NCBI GenBank assembly: GCA_003139095.1
Contig: PLHW01000073.1
Span: forward strand, 66,473 to 130,472
Direction: 5' to 3'
Length of the DNA stretch: 64,000 bases
From: Acidobacteriaceae bacterium
GTDB lineage: Bacteria; Acidobacteriota; Terriglobia; Terriglobales; Acidobacteriaceae
The notes under the pieces were generated by a model. It saw nothing but the letters and a program-made list of their open reading frames with translations. It made no database searches and was not told the origin of the DNA. How positions within the stretch are numbered: position 1 is the first letter of the stretch; every line of letters starts with the position of its first letter. The position numbers and the translations under genes are program-made. Shown piece after piece: positions 17,235 through 25,036 of the stretch.

Positions 17235-19199
17235 CTACGTCGTCGTTACCATCCGCATCTCCGGCGTGGCAACTTCGCTGTGCGGTTCGCCTTCCAAACA
17301 GACGCGATGCCACAGCTCCAGATTCAGCAGGCGCCAGATGCGGTCATAATTGTCGCGGTGCCTGGCGGCGTGCTCGTCGAACAGCCTCTCAATCGCCTCG
17401 CGCCGGAAATATCCGCGCTGCAAACTGCGCGGCTCCAGCACCAGACTGCGAATCGCCTCCAGCCGGCGCCCCGTCAGCCAGCCACTCCACGGCGTCGGGA
17501 ATCCCAGCTTCGGCCGGTAAATAATCTCGTGCGGCAACAGGTCCTCCATCGCCTTTTTCAGAATCCGCTTTCCGGCCAGCCCGCGAATCTGCATCTCGCG
17601 CGGAATCCGCGCCGCAAACTCTACCAGCACGTGATCGAGGAAAGGCACGCGGCTCTCGATGGACGCCGCCATGCTCATGTTGTCCTGCTTCATCAGCAAC
17701 TCGACGAGGTAGGTCTTGATGTCGGTGTAGAGCAGCCTTTGCAGCATCTCGCCGCCGGCTTGCGCCGCCGACCGCTCCCAGAATGCCAATACATTTGTGT
17801 ACGCACTCTGCGGCGCGAACTCGCGCGCGCACTCCGCCGTCAGCAGGCCGGCCTGTTCGTCCGCGCCAAACGCGGAAAAGAAATTGTCGAAATAGAACGA
17901 GTCCCACGCGCCGCCGTCTTTTCCGACAAACGTGTGTTCCAGTTTTCGCCGCAGCGTCGCTCCCAGCAGCGACGAAGTTGCCACCACGTTTCGCAATCCC
18001 CGCCGCACCGCGCTCGGCACTACGCCGCGATACACCCGGTCCAGCGCCGCATTTTTCAACGTGAAGGCGTACCGGGTGTAGCCCGCCAGCGTTTCGTCGC
18101 TGCCCTCGCCCGTCAGCACCACCACCACGCTTTCGCGCGCCAACTTGGCCACAAAATATAGCGACACGCTTGACGGCCACGTGATCGGCTCGTCTTCATG
18201 CCAGATCAAGTGCGGCAGTGCGCCAAAAAAATCCTCCTCGCCGACGATCACCTCGCGATGTTTCGACTGAATGTGCGCTGCCACCGTGCGCGCAAACGGC
18301 AGTTCGCTGTAACTCTGCTCGCCGTAGCCGACCGAAAAAGTCTCGATCGGTTCGCGCCGGATCTTCGTCATCAGCGCCGCCACTGCGCTCGAGTCGAGCC
18401 CGCCGCTCAAAAACATCCCGAGCGGCACATCGCTCATCAGATGGCTCTCGACCGCGCCTTCCAGCAGTTCGCGGTACGTGCGGACGTAGTAGTTCTCATC
18501 GCGCGACTCGTGCAGCTTTGACGCGTCCAGGTCCCAGTACTGTTTGATCTCCGACTTGCCGTCGAGACCCATCGTCATCGTGTGGCCCGGCAGAAGCTTT
18601 TGAATCCCGGAGTAAAACGTATCCTCACCCGATAAATACCCGAACGCCAGGTACTCCGGCAGCGCCGCCCGATTGAATTCCGGGCGGATGCCACCATGCG
18701 CCAGCAGAACCTTAATCTCCGACCCGAATAGCAACCGCTCCGGCGTCAGCTTGTAATAAAGAGGCTTGATGCCGAGCCGGTCGCGCGCCATGAACAACGT
18801 CCTGGTATTCCGGTTCCAGATGGCGAACGCGAACATGCCGCGCAGTTTGTTTACGCAATCGGCCCCATACTCTTCGAACAAATGAACAATGGTTTCGGTG
18901 TCGGTGTGCGTGCTGTACAAATGGCCGCGCGCAATCAGCTGTTCGCGCAATTCGCCATGGTTGTAAATTTCCCCGTTGAACACGATCCACAGCGAGCCAT
19001 CTTCGTTCGAGATCGGCTGATGTCCAGTCGCGAGGTCGACGATGCTCAACCGCCGCATGCCCAGGCCGACGGCGCCGTCGATGTAGAATCCCTCGTCATC
19101 CGGCCCGCGATACACCATGACCCGGCACATTTCGCGCAACGCCGCAGCGTTCGCCCGCGCATCCCGCTTCAGTTCAAGAATTCCTGCGATTCCGCACAT
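17235..19199 (-). CDS. Asparagine synthase-like glutamine amidotransferase
   Basis: 654 residues. The N-terminal glutaminase domain starts with MCGIAG, giving the catalytic Cys2 after Met removal, with RGPDDEG and NGEIYN substrate motifs. The synthetase domain has the pyrophosphatase loop SGGLDSS at about 265-271. Its length and its neighbours (heparinase upstream with TGATG stop/start overlap, deacetylase downstream) match the amidotransferase of exosortase-linked exopolysaccharide clusters. There it is thought to amidate a uronic acid or another carboxyl of the sugar precursor, rather than make free asparagine. A housekeeping asnB role cannot be ruled out. Confidence 0.88.
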   Translation of the reverse strand: MCGIAGILELKRDARANAAALREMCRVMVYRGPDDEGFYIDGAVGLGMRRLSIVDLATGHQPISNEDGSLWIVFNGEIYNHGELREQLIARGHLYSTHTDTETIVHLFEEYGADCVNKLRGMFAFAIWNRNTRTLFMARDRLGIKPLYYKLTPERLLFGSEIKVLLAHGGIRPEFNRAALPEYLAFGYLSGEDTFYSGIQKLLPGHTMTMGLDGKSEIKQYWDLDASKLHESRDENYYVRTYRELLEGAVESHLMSDVPLGMFLSGGLDSSAVAALMTKIRREPIETFSVGYGEQSYSELPFARTVAAHIQSKHREVIVGEEDFFGALPHLIWHEDEPITWPSSVSLYFVAKLARESVVVVLTGEGSDETLAGYTRYAFTLKNAALDRVYRGVVPSAVRRGLRNVVATSSLLGATLRRKLEHTFVGKDGGAWDSFYFDNFFSAFGADEQAGLLTAECAREFAPQSAYTNVLAFWERSAAQAGGEMLQRLLYTDIKTYLVELLMKQDNMSMAASIESRVPFLDHVLVEFAARIPREMQIRGLAGKRILKKAMEDLLPHEIIYRPKLGFPTPWSGWLTGRRLEAIRSLVLEPRSLQRGYFRREAIERLFDEHAARHRDNYDRIWRLLNLELWHRVCLEGEPHSEVATPEMRMVTTT

Positions 19200-21619
19200 C
19201 AGTGTTTCTCCACGTAGGAAGAAGTTGCGCTCGCGACAATTGACAGCGTCTTCGAGCCTCGCGCGAGTTCATCCAGCAATTCTGTCGTCAAGAAGCAATC
19301 GACCGGATTCCGCATCCCGTCTGCCTTTCGCCATTCGGCGAACTTCGTCGCCCCGCTTGTTTCGACGAGCGGCTGCCCTTGCCAGCTCACCCTACTCCCG
19401 CCGATCATAATCAACTGCGCGAGTTTGTCATCGGCAATTCTGCAATACAGCATCTCTGCATCCGACGACCACGGTCCCAAACTCCAGGTGCGATTTTCTA
19501 GCGCAAAGAAAAAGCCATACGTTTCACCGCGATCGTGCAACTCATAGGCTTGCACAGATGTGCCTTGCGCCGCGACCAACCGTGCCGGACTGCAGCGTTG
19601 CTCCATACGCGCATCGGCAACGAGGATCGTCGAAATCTCCGCCGGAAGTTTTGCCCGCGCCTCGCTTCGTACTACCTGAGCAGCCTCATAGCGCCCATAC
19701 GCGGGAGAAATCAAGCCTCCGGCAATGCTTGTCTTCCACGCGGTATCGGCGGGTAGAACCATCCGCAATGCCGCGCTTGTCGCGCTCGATCGCGTCGCGA
19801 CGAACTCTCCCGCTCCCCACTCCTCCACTGAAACATCGCTGGCAAAATGCCAATTGAGTTCCAAATCGTGCTCGGCTTTGCCCAGCGCAACATCGCGCAC
19901 CATCCAAATCCCGCCCTCCACGCACAGTACGGAGCGTCGATGCGTCACCGGGTCGGCCAGCCGCGTGTATCCATTGTGCGACCCTGCAAAATACGTAAAG
20001 CTCTTTCCGACGGCCCAATTGTCCACGCGCGCTGTCGGTATGTCCGTCCACGAAAACGGTTCGCCCGCAACTGCCTGGTCCGCGCCATCCACACGCAGGG
20101 TGTTGTGCGCCGCGGTTCCGCGGAAACTATTGCGATCCGCCGGATCGTCCGAAATATAAACGCCGCTGCCCGCATCCACCAGCCAGCGCGCTCCGCCCAT
20201 CGTCAATCGCATGCTGAGCGCGTCGGCGTGTCCGTGGCCGCAGCGGCCCACGCCTTGCGGTCCGGCATCGATCATCATGGTCTGCCGCAGCGGTTCCGAG
20301 GCCGAGAGCACATACAGGCCGCCATCGGCTAATGCGCACGAGCCACCGCCAGATGCCAAGCCGCGCGCCGCATTTGGCTGGCCCAGCTTCTCCACCGCGT
20401 GCTCGCCAAACAGCCAGATCGATTCCTCCGTCAACCGCGCCGCGCTTAGATCGTCGCGCCCGTAGGCGAGCGCGCCAATGGCGAGCGGGTCGGTCATGTG
20501 CTCCGTGTGATCGCGCCGAGGATCGAACAATCGTCCGCCGTCGTCGTCGCCAAAACCTTCCGCCGGTCCAGCCTGCGCCAACGCCTCCACCACATCCAGC
20601 ATTCTATTCAGCACACCGTCATACGCCGCAGGAACATCCACTTCGTTCGCCGCCGCCAGCAGGCGCGCATACAGAAAGAAGTCGAGCGCGTAGACGTGGT
20701 AATACAGCGACTGCTCGAAGTAAACTCCATCGGGCCGCACCTGTCTCGTTGCCTCGTGGAGCACGATTCTCCAACCTTCGCTCTTCCACCGCGCTGCGTG
20801 CGGCATCTGCGGATACAGCGTTCCCAGGAAGAACATCGCCACCGCTTCGCCCAGCAGGTGCGTGTTCGGAGAAAAGTACGTCGATAAATAGCGCTCGATA
20901 TAGCGTCCGTGAAACGCCAGCGCGGGCAGAAGTTCGGCTCGGAACTCCTCGATGCTTGCAGTTTCTGGACCCGGTGTCGCATGTTCCGCCGAAGCCGGCT
21001 CCTTCGCCGCGTTCCCCGCCAGCAACCGCTCGATCCAAATCCACGACAGGCTGCGAAACGCCACTTCCAGCGTGCTACCCCAATTGATACCCAGCGGATA
21101 CGGATTCGCCTTCTGCCAGCTTCGCCACTGCGCCATTAGTTCGCGAACGTACTTCGCATCTTTGGTCAGCAGCCACGCCTTCGCCAGCGTCACCAAATGC
21201 TGATGCCGGTTTACTTCCCAGATGACCTTGTGGTCACCGACGACCGCGAAGTCGAGGAAGGGAATCTTGAACCATGGATCGAGCGGCGCGCGCTTGCCGT
21301 GAACCGGATCGAGATGCCAGTCAATCTCCCCGGTCTCGCTCGCGCCATAAATCAGACCTTCATAGCCAAGCACGCGAAAGCGATGCTGGCAGATTTCGTC
21401 CGCCTCGCGCACAATCGCGGCGGCCTGTTCGGGCAGGTGTTGGCGCAACAACTCCACGCGCGTCGCGGCTTCCTTGGCGGTGAAGAAGAATCGGCCCGCG
21501 GGTTCCGCTGTCTGGCGAAGGCGGATCGCTTCCGCTTTCCATCCCAGGCGATGCCGCAACAGATCGCCGCGGCGGTGAAGTTCCTGCCCTGCGCGCGTGC
21601 GTATTTCCTCCCAATCCAT
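19199..21619 (-). CDS. Heparinase II/III-like protein
   Basis: 806 residues from ATG 21619 (MDWEEIRTRAGQEL, the usual opening of this family); an in-frame ATG at 21700 would add 27 residues. The N-terminal two thirds form the expected alpha/alpha barrel (WINRH-type EVNRHQHLVTLAKAW, FSPNTHLLGEAVAMFFLG), and the C-terminal third is the beta-sandwich with GHADALSMRLTMGG and SFRGTAAHNTLRVDG, the conserved His-bearing segments. No signal peptide is apparent. It heads a three-gene unit, overlapping the next gene by one base. In such loci it is thought to trim or edit uronate-containing polymer; a precise substrate cannot be assigned. Confidence 0.86.
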   Translation of the reverse strand: MDWEEIRTRAGQELHRRGDLLRHRLGWKAEAIRLRQTAEPAGRFFFTAKEAATRVELLRQHLPEQAAAIVREADEICQHRFRVLGYEGLIYGASETGEIDWHLDPVHGKRAPLDPWFKIPFLDFAVVGDHKVIWEVNRHQHLVTLAKAWLLTKDAKYVRELMAQWRSWQKANPYPLGINWGSTLEVAFRSLSWIWIERLLAGNAAKEPASAEHATPGPETASIEEFRAELLPALAFHGRYIERYLSTYFSPNTHLLGEAVAMFFLGTLYPQMPHAARWKSEGWRIVLHEATRQVRPDGVYFEQSLYYHVYALDFFLYARLLAAANEVDVPAAYDGVLNRMLDVVEALAQAGPAEGFGDDDGGRLFDPRRDHTEHMTDPLAIGALAYGRDDLSAARLTEESIWLFGEHAVEKLGQPNAARGLASGGGSCALADGGLYVLSASEPLRQTMMIDAGPQGVGRCGHGHADALSMRLTMGGARWLVDAGSGVYISDDPADRNSFRGTAAHNTLRVDGADQAVAGEPFSWTDIPTARVDNWAVGKSFTYFAGSHNGYTRLADPVTHRRSVLCVEGGIWMVRDVALGKAEHDLELNWHFASDVSVEEWGAGEFVATRSSATSAALRMVLPADTAWKTSIAGGLISPAYGRYEAAQVVRSEARAKLPAEISTILVADARMEQRCSPARLVAAQGTSVQAYELHDRGETYGFFFALENRTWSLGPWSSDAEMLYCRIADDKLAQLIMIGGSRVSWQGQPLVETSGATKFAEWRKADGMRNPVDCFLTTELLDELARGSKTLSIVASATSSYVEKH

Positions 21620-21737
21620 GCGGGAGACGCGCGCCAGCTTGTTGTGCCATCCTGAAGCCACAGATACGTTTATCTTACATGGTGAAAAGGCCCGTCCCAA
21701 CTTTCCCGGACTTGGTATAGTTCAGGGTTACGCCTGC

Positions 21738-21751
21738 CGGTAAAAATACCG
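21738..21751. promoter_or_regulatory. Small inverted repeat before the dehydrogenase gene
   Basis: CGGTA-AAAA-TACCG is a perfect short palindrome 17 bases before the TTG start, in the 149-base divergent spacer between heparinase and dehydrogenase. TATAGT at about 21715 could be a -10 box. It may be an operator; support is weak. Confidence 0.25.
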
Positions 21752-21768
21752 TACTTGGGAGAACTCGC

Positions 21769-23094
21769 TTGGGCTTGTCCGTGAGCATTTTTGGCTTGGG
21801 ATATGTTGGTTCCGTGTCGGCTGCGTGCTTCGCTTCCATGGGCCATAAGGTGATTGGCGTGGATGTGAGCCGCGCCAAGGTTGAGATGCTCGATTCGGGG
21901 CGCACTCCGATCATCGAGGCGCGCATGAGCGAACTGGTTGCCGAAGCGCACAAAGCGTCTCTGCTGCGCGCGACCACCGATGCAACCGATGCCGTGCTCA
22001 ACTCCGATATCTCTTTTGTCTGCGTCGGAACACCGAGCCTGAAGAACGGCAAGCTCGATCTCAGCCACATCGAAAGTGTAGCGCGCGAGATCGGGGCCGC
22101 AATTCGCCAGAAACCGTCTCCGCACGTGTTTGTGCTGCGCAGCACGGCTTTGCCGGGCACAACCGAAACCCTTGTGATTCCGAACCTGGAGCGCGAGAGC
22201 GGCAAGAAGTGCGGACAAGGTTTCTCCGTCTGCTACAACCCGGAGTTCATGCGCGAGGGCAGCGCGGTCGCGGACTTCCTCAATCCTCCGTACACAATTC
22301 TGGGAGCGAGCGACGTGAATCATCTTGCGCCGGTGCGTGAGCTTTACCAGGGTTTGCCAGCGCCGCTCTACGAGACGACGATTGCTGTCGCCGAAATGGT
22401 GAAGTACTTCTCGAATTGCTACCACGCGCTGAAGATCGGGTTCGCCAACGAGATGGGAACGATGTGCAAGCATCTCGGGGTCGATCCGCAGGCTGTGACG
22501 AGAATCTTTACCTCCGATACCAAGCTCAACATTTCGTCGGCATATCTTTCGCCGGGCTTTGCTTTCGGAGGATCGTGCCTGCCGAAAGACCTGCGCGCGA
22601 TTACCTACAAGGCGAAGGAGCTCGACCTGAAGCTGCCAGTGCTGGAGTCGTTGATGCCGAGTAATGCAGAGCACATCGATCGCGCGGTCGATATGGTTTT
22701 GAGCACAGGGAAGAAGAAGATCGCGCAGCTTGGACTCAGCTTCAAGGCGGGGACGGACGATTTACGCGAGAGTCCTCTGGTGCAGCTTATTAAGCGATTG
22801 ATGGGAGAAGGACTGGAAGTGCGCGTTTGGGACGAAGACGTTTCGCTGGGACGATTGGCGGGAGCGAATCGGCAATACATCGAAGAGGTGATTCCGCATA
22901 TTGGTTCGGTGCTGACTGACGATCTTCGGAGCGTGATGCAATCGGCTGAGGTTGTGATTCTCGGCAATAAATCGGCGAGCAAAGAGCGGCTTGCAGAAGT
23001 TCTGCGGCCCGAGCAGATTGTGATTGACCTGATTCATCTGGATCGAGCGAAGAGGCCGGAAGGCGCGAAAATTTACCAAGGAATTTGCTGGTAG
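21769..23094 (+). CDS. UDP-glucose/GDP-mannose 6-dehydrogenase family
   Basis: 441 residues, TTG start preceded by GGGAG about 7 bases upstream. The NAD-binding fold begins FGLGYVGSVSAACFASMGH. The catalytic Cys is in GGSCLPKD, preceded by the SPGFAFG segment; the STALPGTT and YNPEFMREGSA motifs are also present. The enzyme oxidises a nucleotide hexose twice to the uronate. The AlgD-like VIGVDVS opening and the PEFMREG motif lean towards GDP-mannose dehydrogenase, but UDP-glucose is equally possible. It is divergent from the heparinase unit and supplies the uronate expected of a heparinase-type substrate. Confidence 0.9.
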   Translation: MGLSVSIFGLGYVGSVSAACFASMGHKVIGVDVSRAKVEMLDSGRTPIIEARMSELVAEAHKASLLRATTDATDAVLNSDISFVCVGTPSLKNGKLDLSHIESVAREIGAAIRQKPSPHVFVLRSTALPGTTETLVIPNLERESGKKCGQGFSVCYNPEFMREGSAVADFLNPPYTILGASDVNHLAPVRELYQGLPAPLYETTIAVAEMVKYFSNCYHALKIGFANEMGTMCKHLGVDPQAVTRIFTSDTKLNISSAYLSPGFAFGGSCLPKDLRAITYKAKELDLKLPVLESLMPSNAEHIDRAVDMVLSTGKKKIAQLGLSFKAGTDDLRESPLVQLIKRLMGEGLEVRVWDEDVSLGRLAGANRQYIEEVIPHIGSVLTDDLRSVMQSAEVVILGNKSASKERLAEVLRPEQIVIDLIHLDRAKRPEGAKIYQGICW

Positions 23095-23131
23095 GGCGAG
23101 GCTGGTAGGACGAAGAATGATGACGGGGGCA

Positions 23132-23153
23132 GCGCGGACTAGAGTGTCCGCGC
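23132..23153. terminator. Hairpin between convergent genes
   Basis: GCGCGGAC / GTCCGCGC, 8-base stem with a 6-base loop, in the 100-base gap between the dehydrogenase and cysQ. A TTTTTT run follows 23 bases later on the plus strand. It is a likely bidirectional terminator. Confidence 0.6.
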
Positions 23154-23194
23154 CACAATTCCTTCACGCCGTGACGGATTTTTTGGGCCGCGAG

Positions 23195-24001
23195 TTAGCT
23201 GCGCGGAGTTTCTACCGTTTGCGCGTGGCGTTCGAGGAGCGCCAGCAGCGGTTCGCGCAGGAACGGGCTGCCCGCCAGCAAGCCTGAAATCAGCGGATTT
23301 TTCTGATTGCAGCGCAGCGGCGTGTGGTCGAGCTTCAAAGTCCAGCCGCCCGCGCTTTCCACCAGCGCCGCGCCTGCCGCTACATCCCATTCATTTTTCG
23401 GAACGAGCGTAAAGGTCAGGTCGGCTTTGCCGGCGGAGACGAGGCCCAGCTTGTAGGCCACCGAGCCCATTGGCTTGATGTTGAACTCGGCGGACTCGAA
23501 CTGCTTCCACTCTCCGCGCTTCACCTCGCTGCGGCTGGCGAGCACGAGCGCGCCATGCAGGTCCTTGCGCTGGCTGGGTTGCGCGGGCTTGCCGTTATAC
23601 GTTACGCCGGTTTCGCGCGAGCCGAGAATCAGCTCGTCGGTGGCGGGATTGCAGATTCCTCCCGCGATGGGAATCCCGTTTTCGACCATGGCGATGGAGA
23701 CGCAGAACTCGGGAATGCCCTGCACGAATTCGCGCGTGCCGTCGAGCGGATCGACGACCCAGACGCGCTGCTTGTCGAGCCGGGTGAAATCGTCGACCGT
23801 TTCCTCCGAGAGCCAGCCTTCGCCCGGGCGCAGCAAATTTTTCTTGAGCACGGCATCGACGGCGTGGTCCGCCTCGGTGACGGGGTCGGTGCCGACTTTA
23901 TATTTCGCCTCGATGTCGCCGGGCGTGAAAGTGTTCAGGACAGTGCGGGCCTCTTCGAGGGCGGCGTGGATGCGTTCCAGGGTTTCTTTGATGGATGTCA
24001 T
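23195..24001 (-). CDS. cysQ: 3'(2'),5'-bisphosphate nucleotidase (CysQ family)
   Basis: 268 residues. Metal ligands of the inositol-monophosphatase fold are clear: LSEET near 66, DPLDGT at 84-89 (Asp84, Asp87) and EWDVAAG with Asp206. CysQ hydrolyses PAP, the by-product of every PAPS-dependent sulfation, to AMP and so keeps sulfotransferases from being inhibited. It is the last gene of the minus-strand run that starts with the PAPS synthase. FIG-type inositol phosphatase activity is an alternative in this fold, but the context favours PAP. The spacer to the TauE/SafE gene consists of a TCAGTT-type repeat. Confidence 0.87.
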   Translation of the reverse strand: MTSIKETLERIHAALEEARTVLNTFTPGDIEAKYKVGTDPVTEADHAVDAVLKKNLLRPGEGWLSEETVDDFTRLDKQRVWVVDPLDGTREFVQGIPEFCVSIAMVENGIPIAGGICNPATDELILGSRETGVTYNGKPAQPSQRKDLHGALVLASRSEVKRGEWKQFESAEFNIKPMGSVAYKLGLVSAGKADLTFTLVPKNEWDVAAGAALVESAGGWTLKLDHTPLRCNQKNPLISGLLAGSPFLREPLLALLERHAQTVETPRS

Positions 24002-24002
24002 T

Positions 24003-24080
24003 TGGTTCTCACTTTTCAGCTATCAGTTCTCGGTTACAGCTCTCAGCTCTCAGTTATACAACTGACAACCTGCAACTGCC
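24003..24080. repeat. TCAGTT-type word repeat filling a spacer
   Basis: The whole 79-base gap between cysQ and the permease gene is built of words such as TCAGCTATCAGTTCTCGG and CAGCTCTCAGCTCTCAGTT, followed by ACTGACAAC. It belongs to the same family as the arrays near 32.8, 54.1, 59.9 and 64.0 kb. Confidence 0.7.
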
Positions 24081-24851
24081 CTACGCCCAAAGCATCCTTG
24101 CTCCCGTCATCAGCAGCACCGTGCAGAGGATTCTGCGCAGCCAGAGAACCGGGACGCGGGCGCTGAGGTGGGAGCCGAGGATTCCGCCGGGGACTGAGCC
24201 GATCAGCAGGGACATAACGAGGTGGGGATCGACGTTGCCGGCGCGCCAGTGCAGCAGGCTGGTGACGCCCGTGAGGATCACGGCGTGGGCAATGTCGGTG
24301 CCCACCATGATTTTCGGCGCGAAGGAATAGAACAGCAGCAGCATCATCATGATGATGCTGCCCGATCCCACCGAAGTGATGCCGACCAGGAATCCGCCGA
24401 TGAGCCCGATCAGGCTCATGCCGGCGAAGTTCTTCATGGTGGGCTGGCGGTGGGCGAGGTGATCTTCAATTCGCCCTTGAAACATAAGCAGCGTGGGGAT
24501 GATCACAAGGAGCAGTCCGACCGCGGACTTGATGAAATCGTTGACCCCCGCGCCGTACACCGTACGCAGGTGGACCAGGAACGTGACGCCCAGGTATGAG
24601 CCGGGAATGCTGCCGATGGACAGCGCGATGACGACTTTCCGCCGCACCGTGCCTTTGACGAGGTGCATGATGCTGGCGGGAATTTTGGTGAAAAAATTGA
24701 AGAGGGCGTCGCTGCCGACAGCGATGATGGCGGGAATGTGCAGGCCGAAGATGAGCGTGGGCAACAGCAGCACGCCGCCCCCTAATCCCGTCAACCCGAT
24801 CAGCGTTCCGACTATGAAGCCGATCAGGATTTCTGCCGCTAAGAGCCCCAT
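24081..24851 (-). CDS. TauE/SafE family sulfite/anion permease
   Basis: 256 residues from ATG 24851 (MGLLAAEILIGFIVGTLIGL); the frame runs 34 codons further upstream without membrane character. About seven to eight hydrophobic helices are visible, with the paired glycine-rich repeats GTLIGLTGLGGGVLLLPTLIF and GGFLVGITSVGSGSIIMMMLL that define the family. Members move sulfite, sulfoacetate or other anions. Lying between the PAPS synthase and cysQ, it may import sulfate or export a sulfur by-product; direction and ligand are not readable. The gap to the PAPS synthase contains two hairpins, so it may also have its own promoter. Confidence 0.83.
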   Translation of the reverse strand: MGLLAAEILIGFIVGTLIGLTGLGGGVLLLPTLIFGLHIPAIIAVGSDALFNFFTKIPASIMHLVKGTVRRKVVIALSIGSIPGSYLGVTFLVHLRTVYGAGVNDFIKSAVGLLLVIIPTLLMFQGRIEDHLAHRQPTMKNFAGMSLIGLIGGFLVGITSVGSGSIIMMMLLLFYSFAPKIMVGTDIAHAVILTGVTSLLHWRAGNVDPHLVMSLLIGSVPGGILGSHLSARVPVLWLRRILCTVLLMTGARMLWA

Positions 24852-24962
24852 GCAATTTCCCGAGTCTTGAACGTCCCTAAATTGCCCGTCAGTGAAGGCT
24901 TTCCACGCGCGCCGGAAATTGCCCTGGCGGCCCTGACGGGAAGTGTTCTGCATTATCGCACG

Positions 24963-24985
24963 AAGTCGATGGCTTACATCGACTT
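24963..24985. promoter_or_regulatory. Inverted repeat before the permease gene
   Basis: AAGTCGATG / CATCGACTT is a perfect 9-base palindrome with a 5-base loop. On the minus strand it sits just upstream of GATAAT (24957-24952), a plausible -10 box for the permease and cysQ genes, so it could be an operator. Confidence 0.35.
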
Positions 24986-24999
24986 TATTGGCATAGTTT

Positions 25000-25023
25000 G
25001 GGGCAGCCCTTGCGGGCTGCCCC
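25000..25023 (-). terminator. Strong hairpin after the PAPS synthase gene
   Basis: GGGGCAGCCC / GGGCTGCCCC form a perfect 10-base stem with a TTGC loop, 14 bases after the stop of the PAPS synthase gene. No long U tract follows, but the stem strength makes at least partial termination likely. Confidence 0.65.
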
Positions 25024-25036
25024 AGGTTGTATTGAT

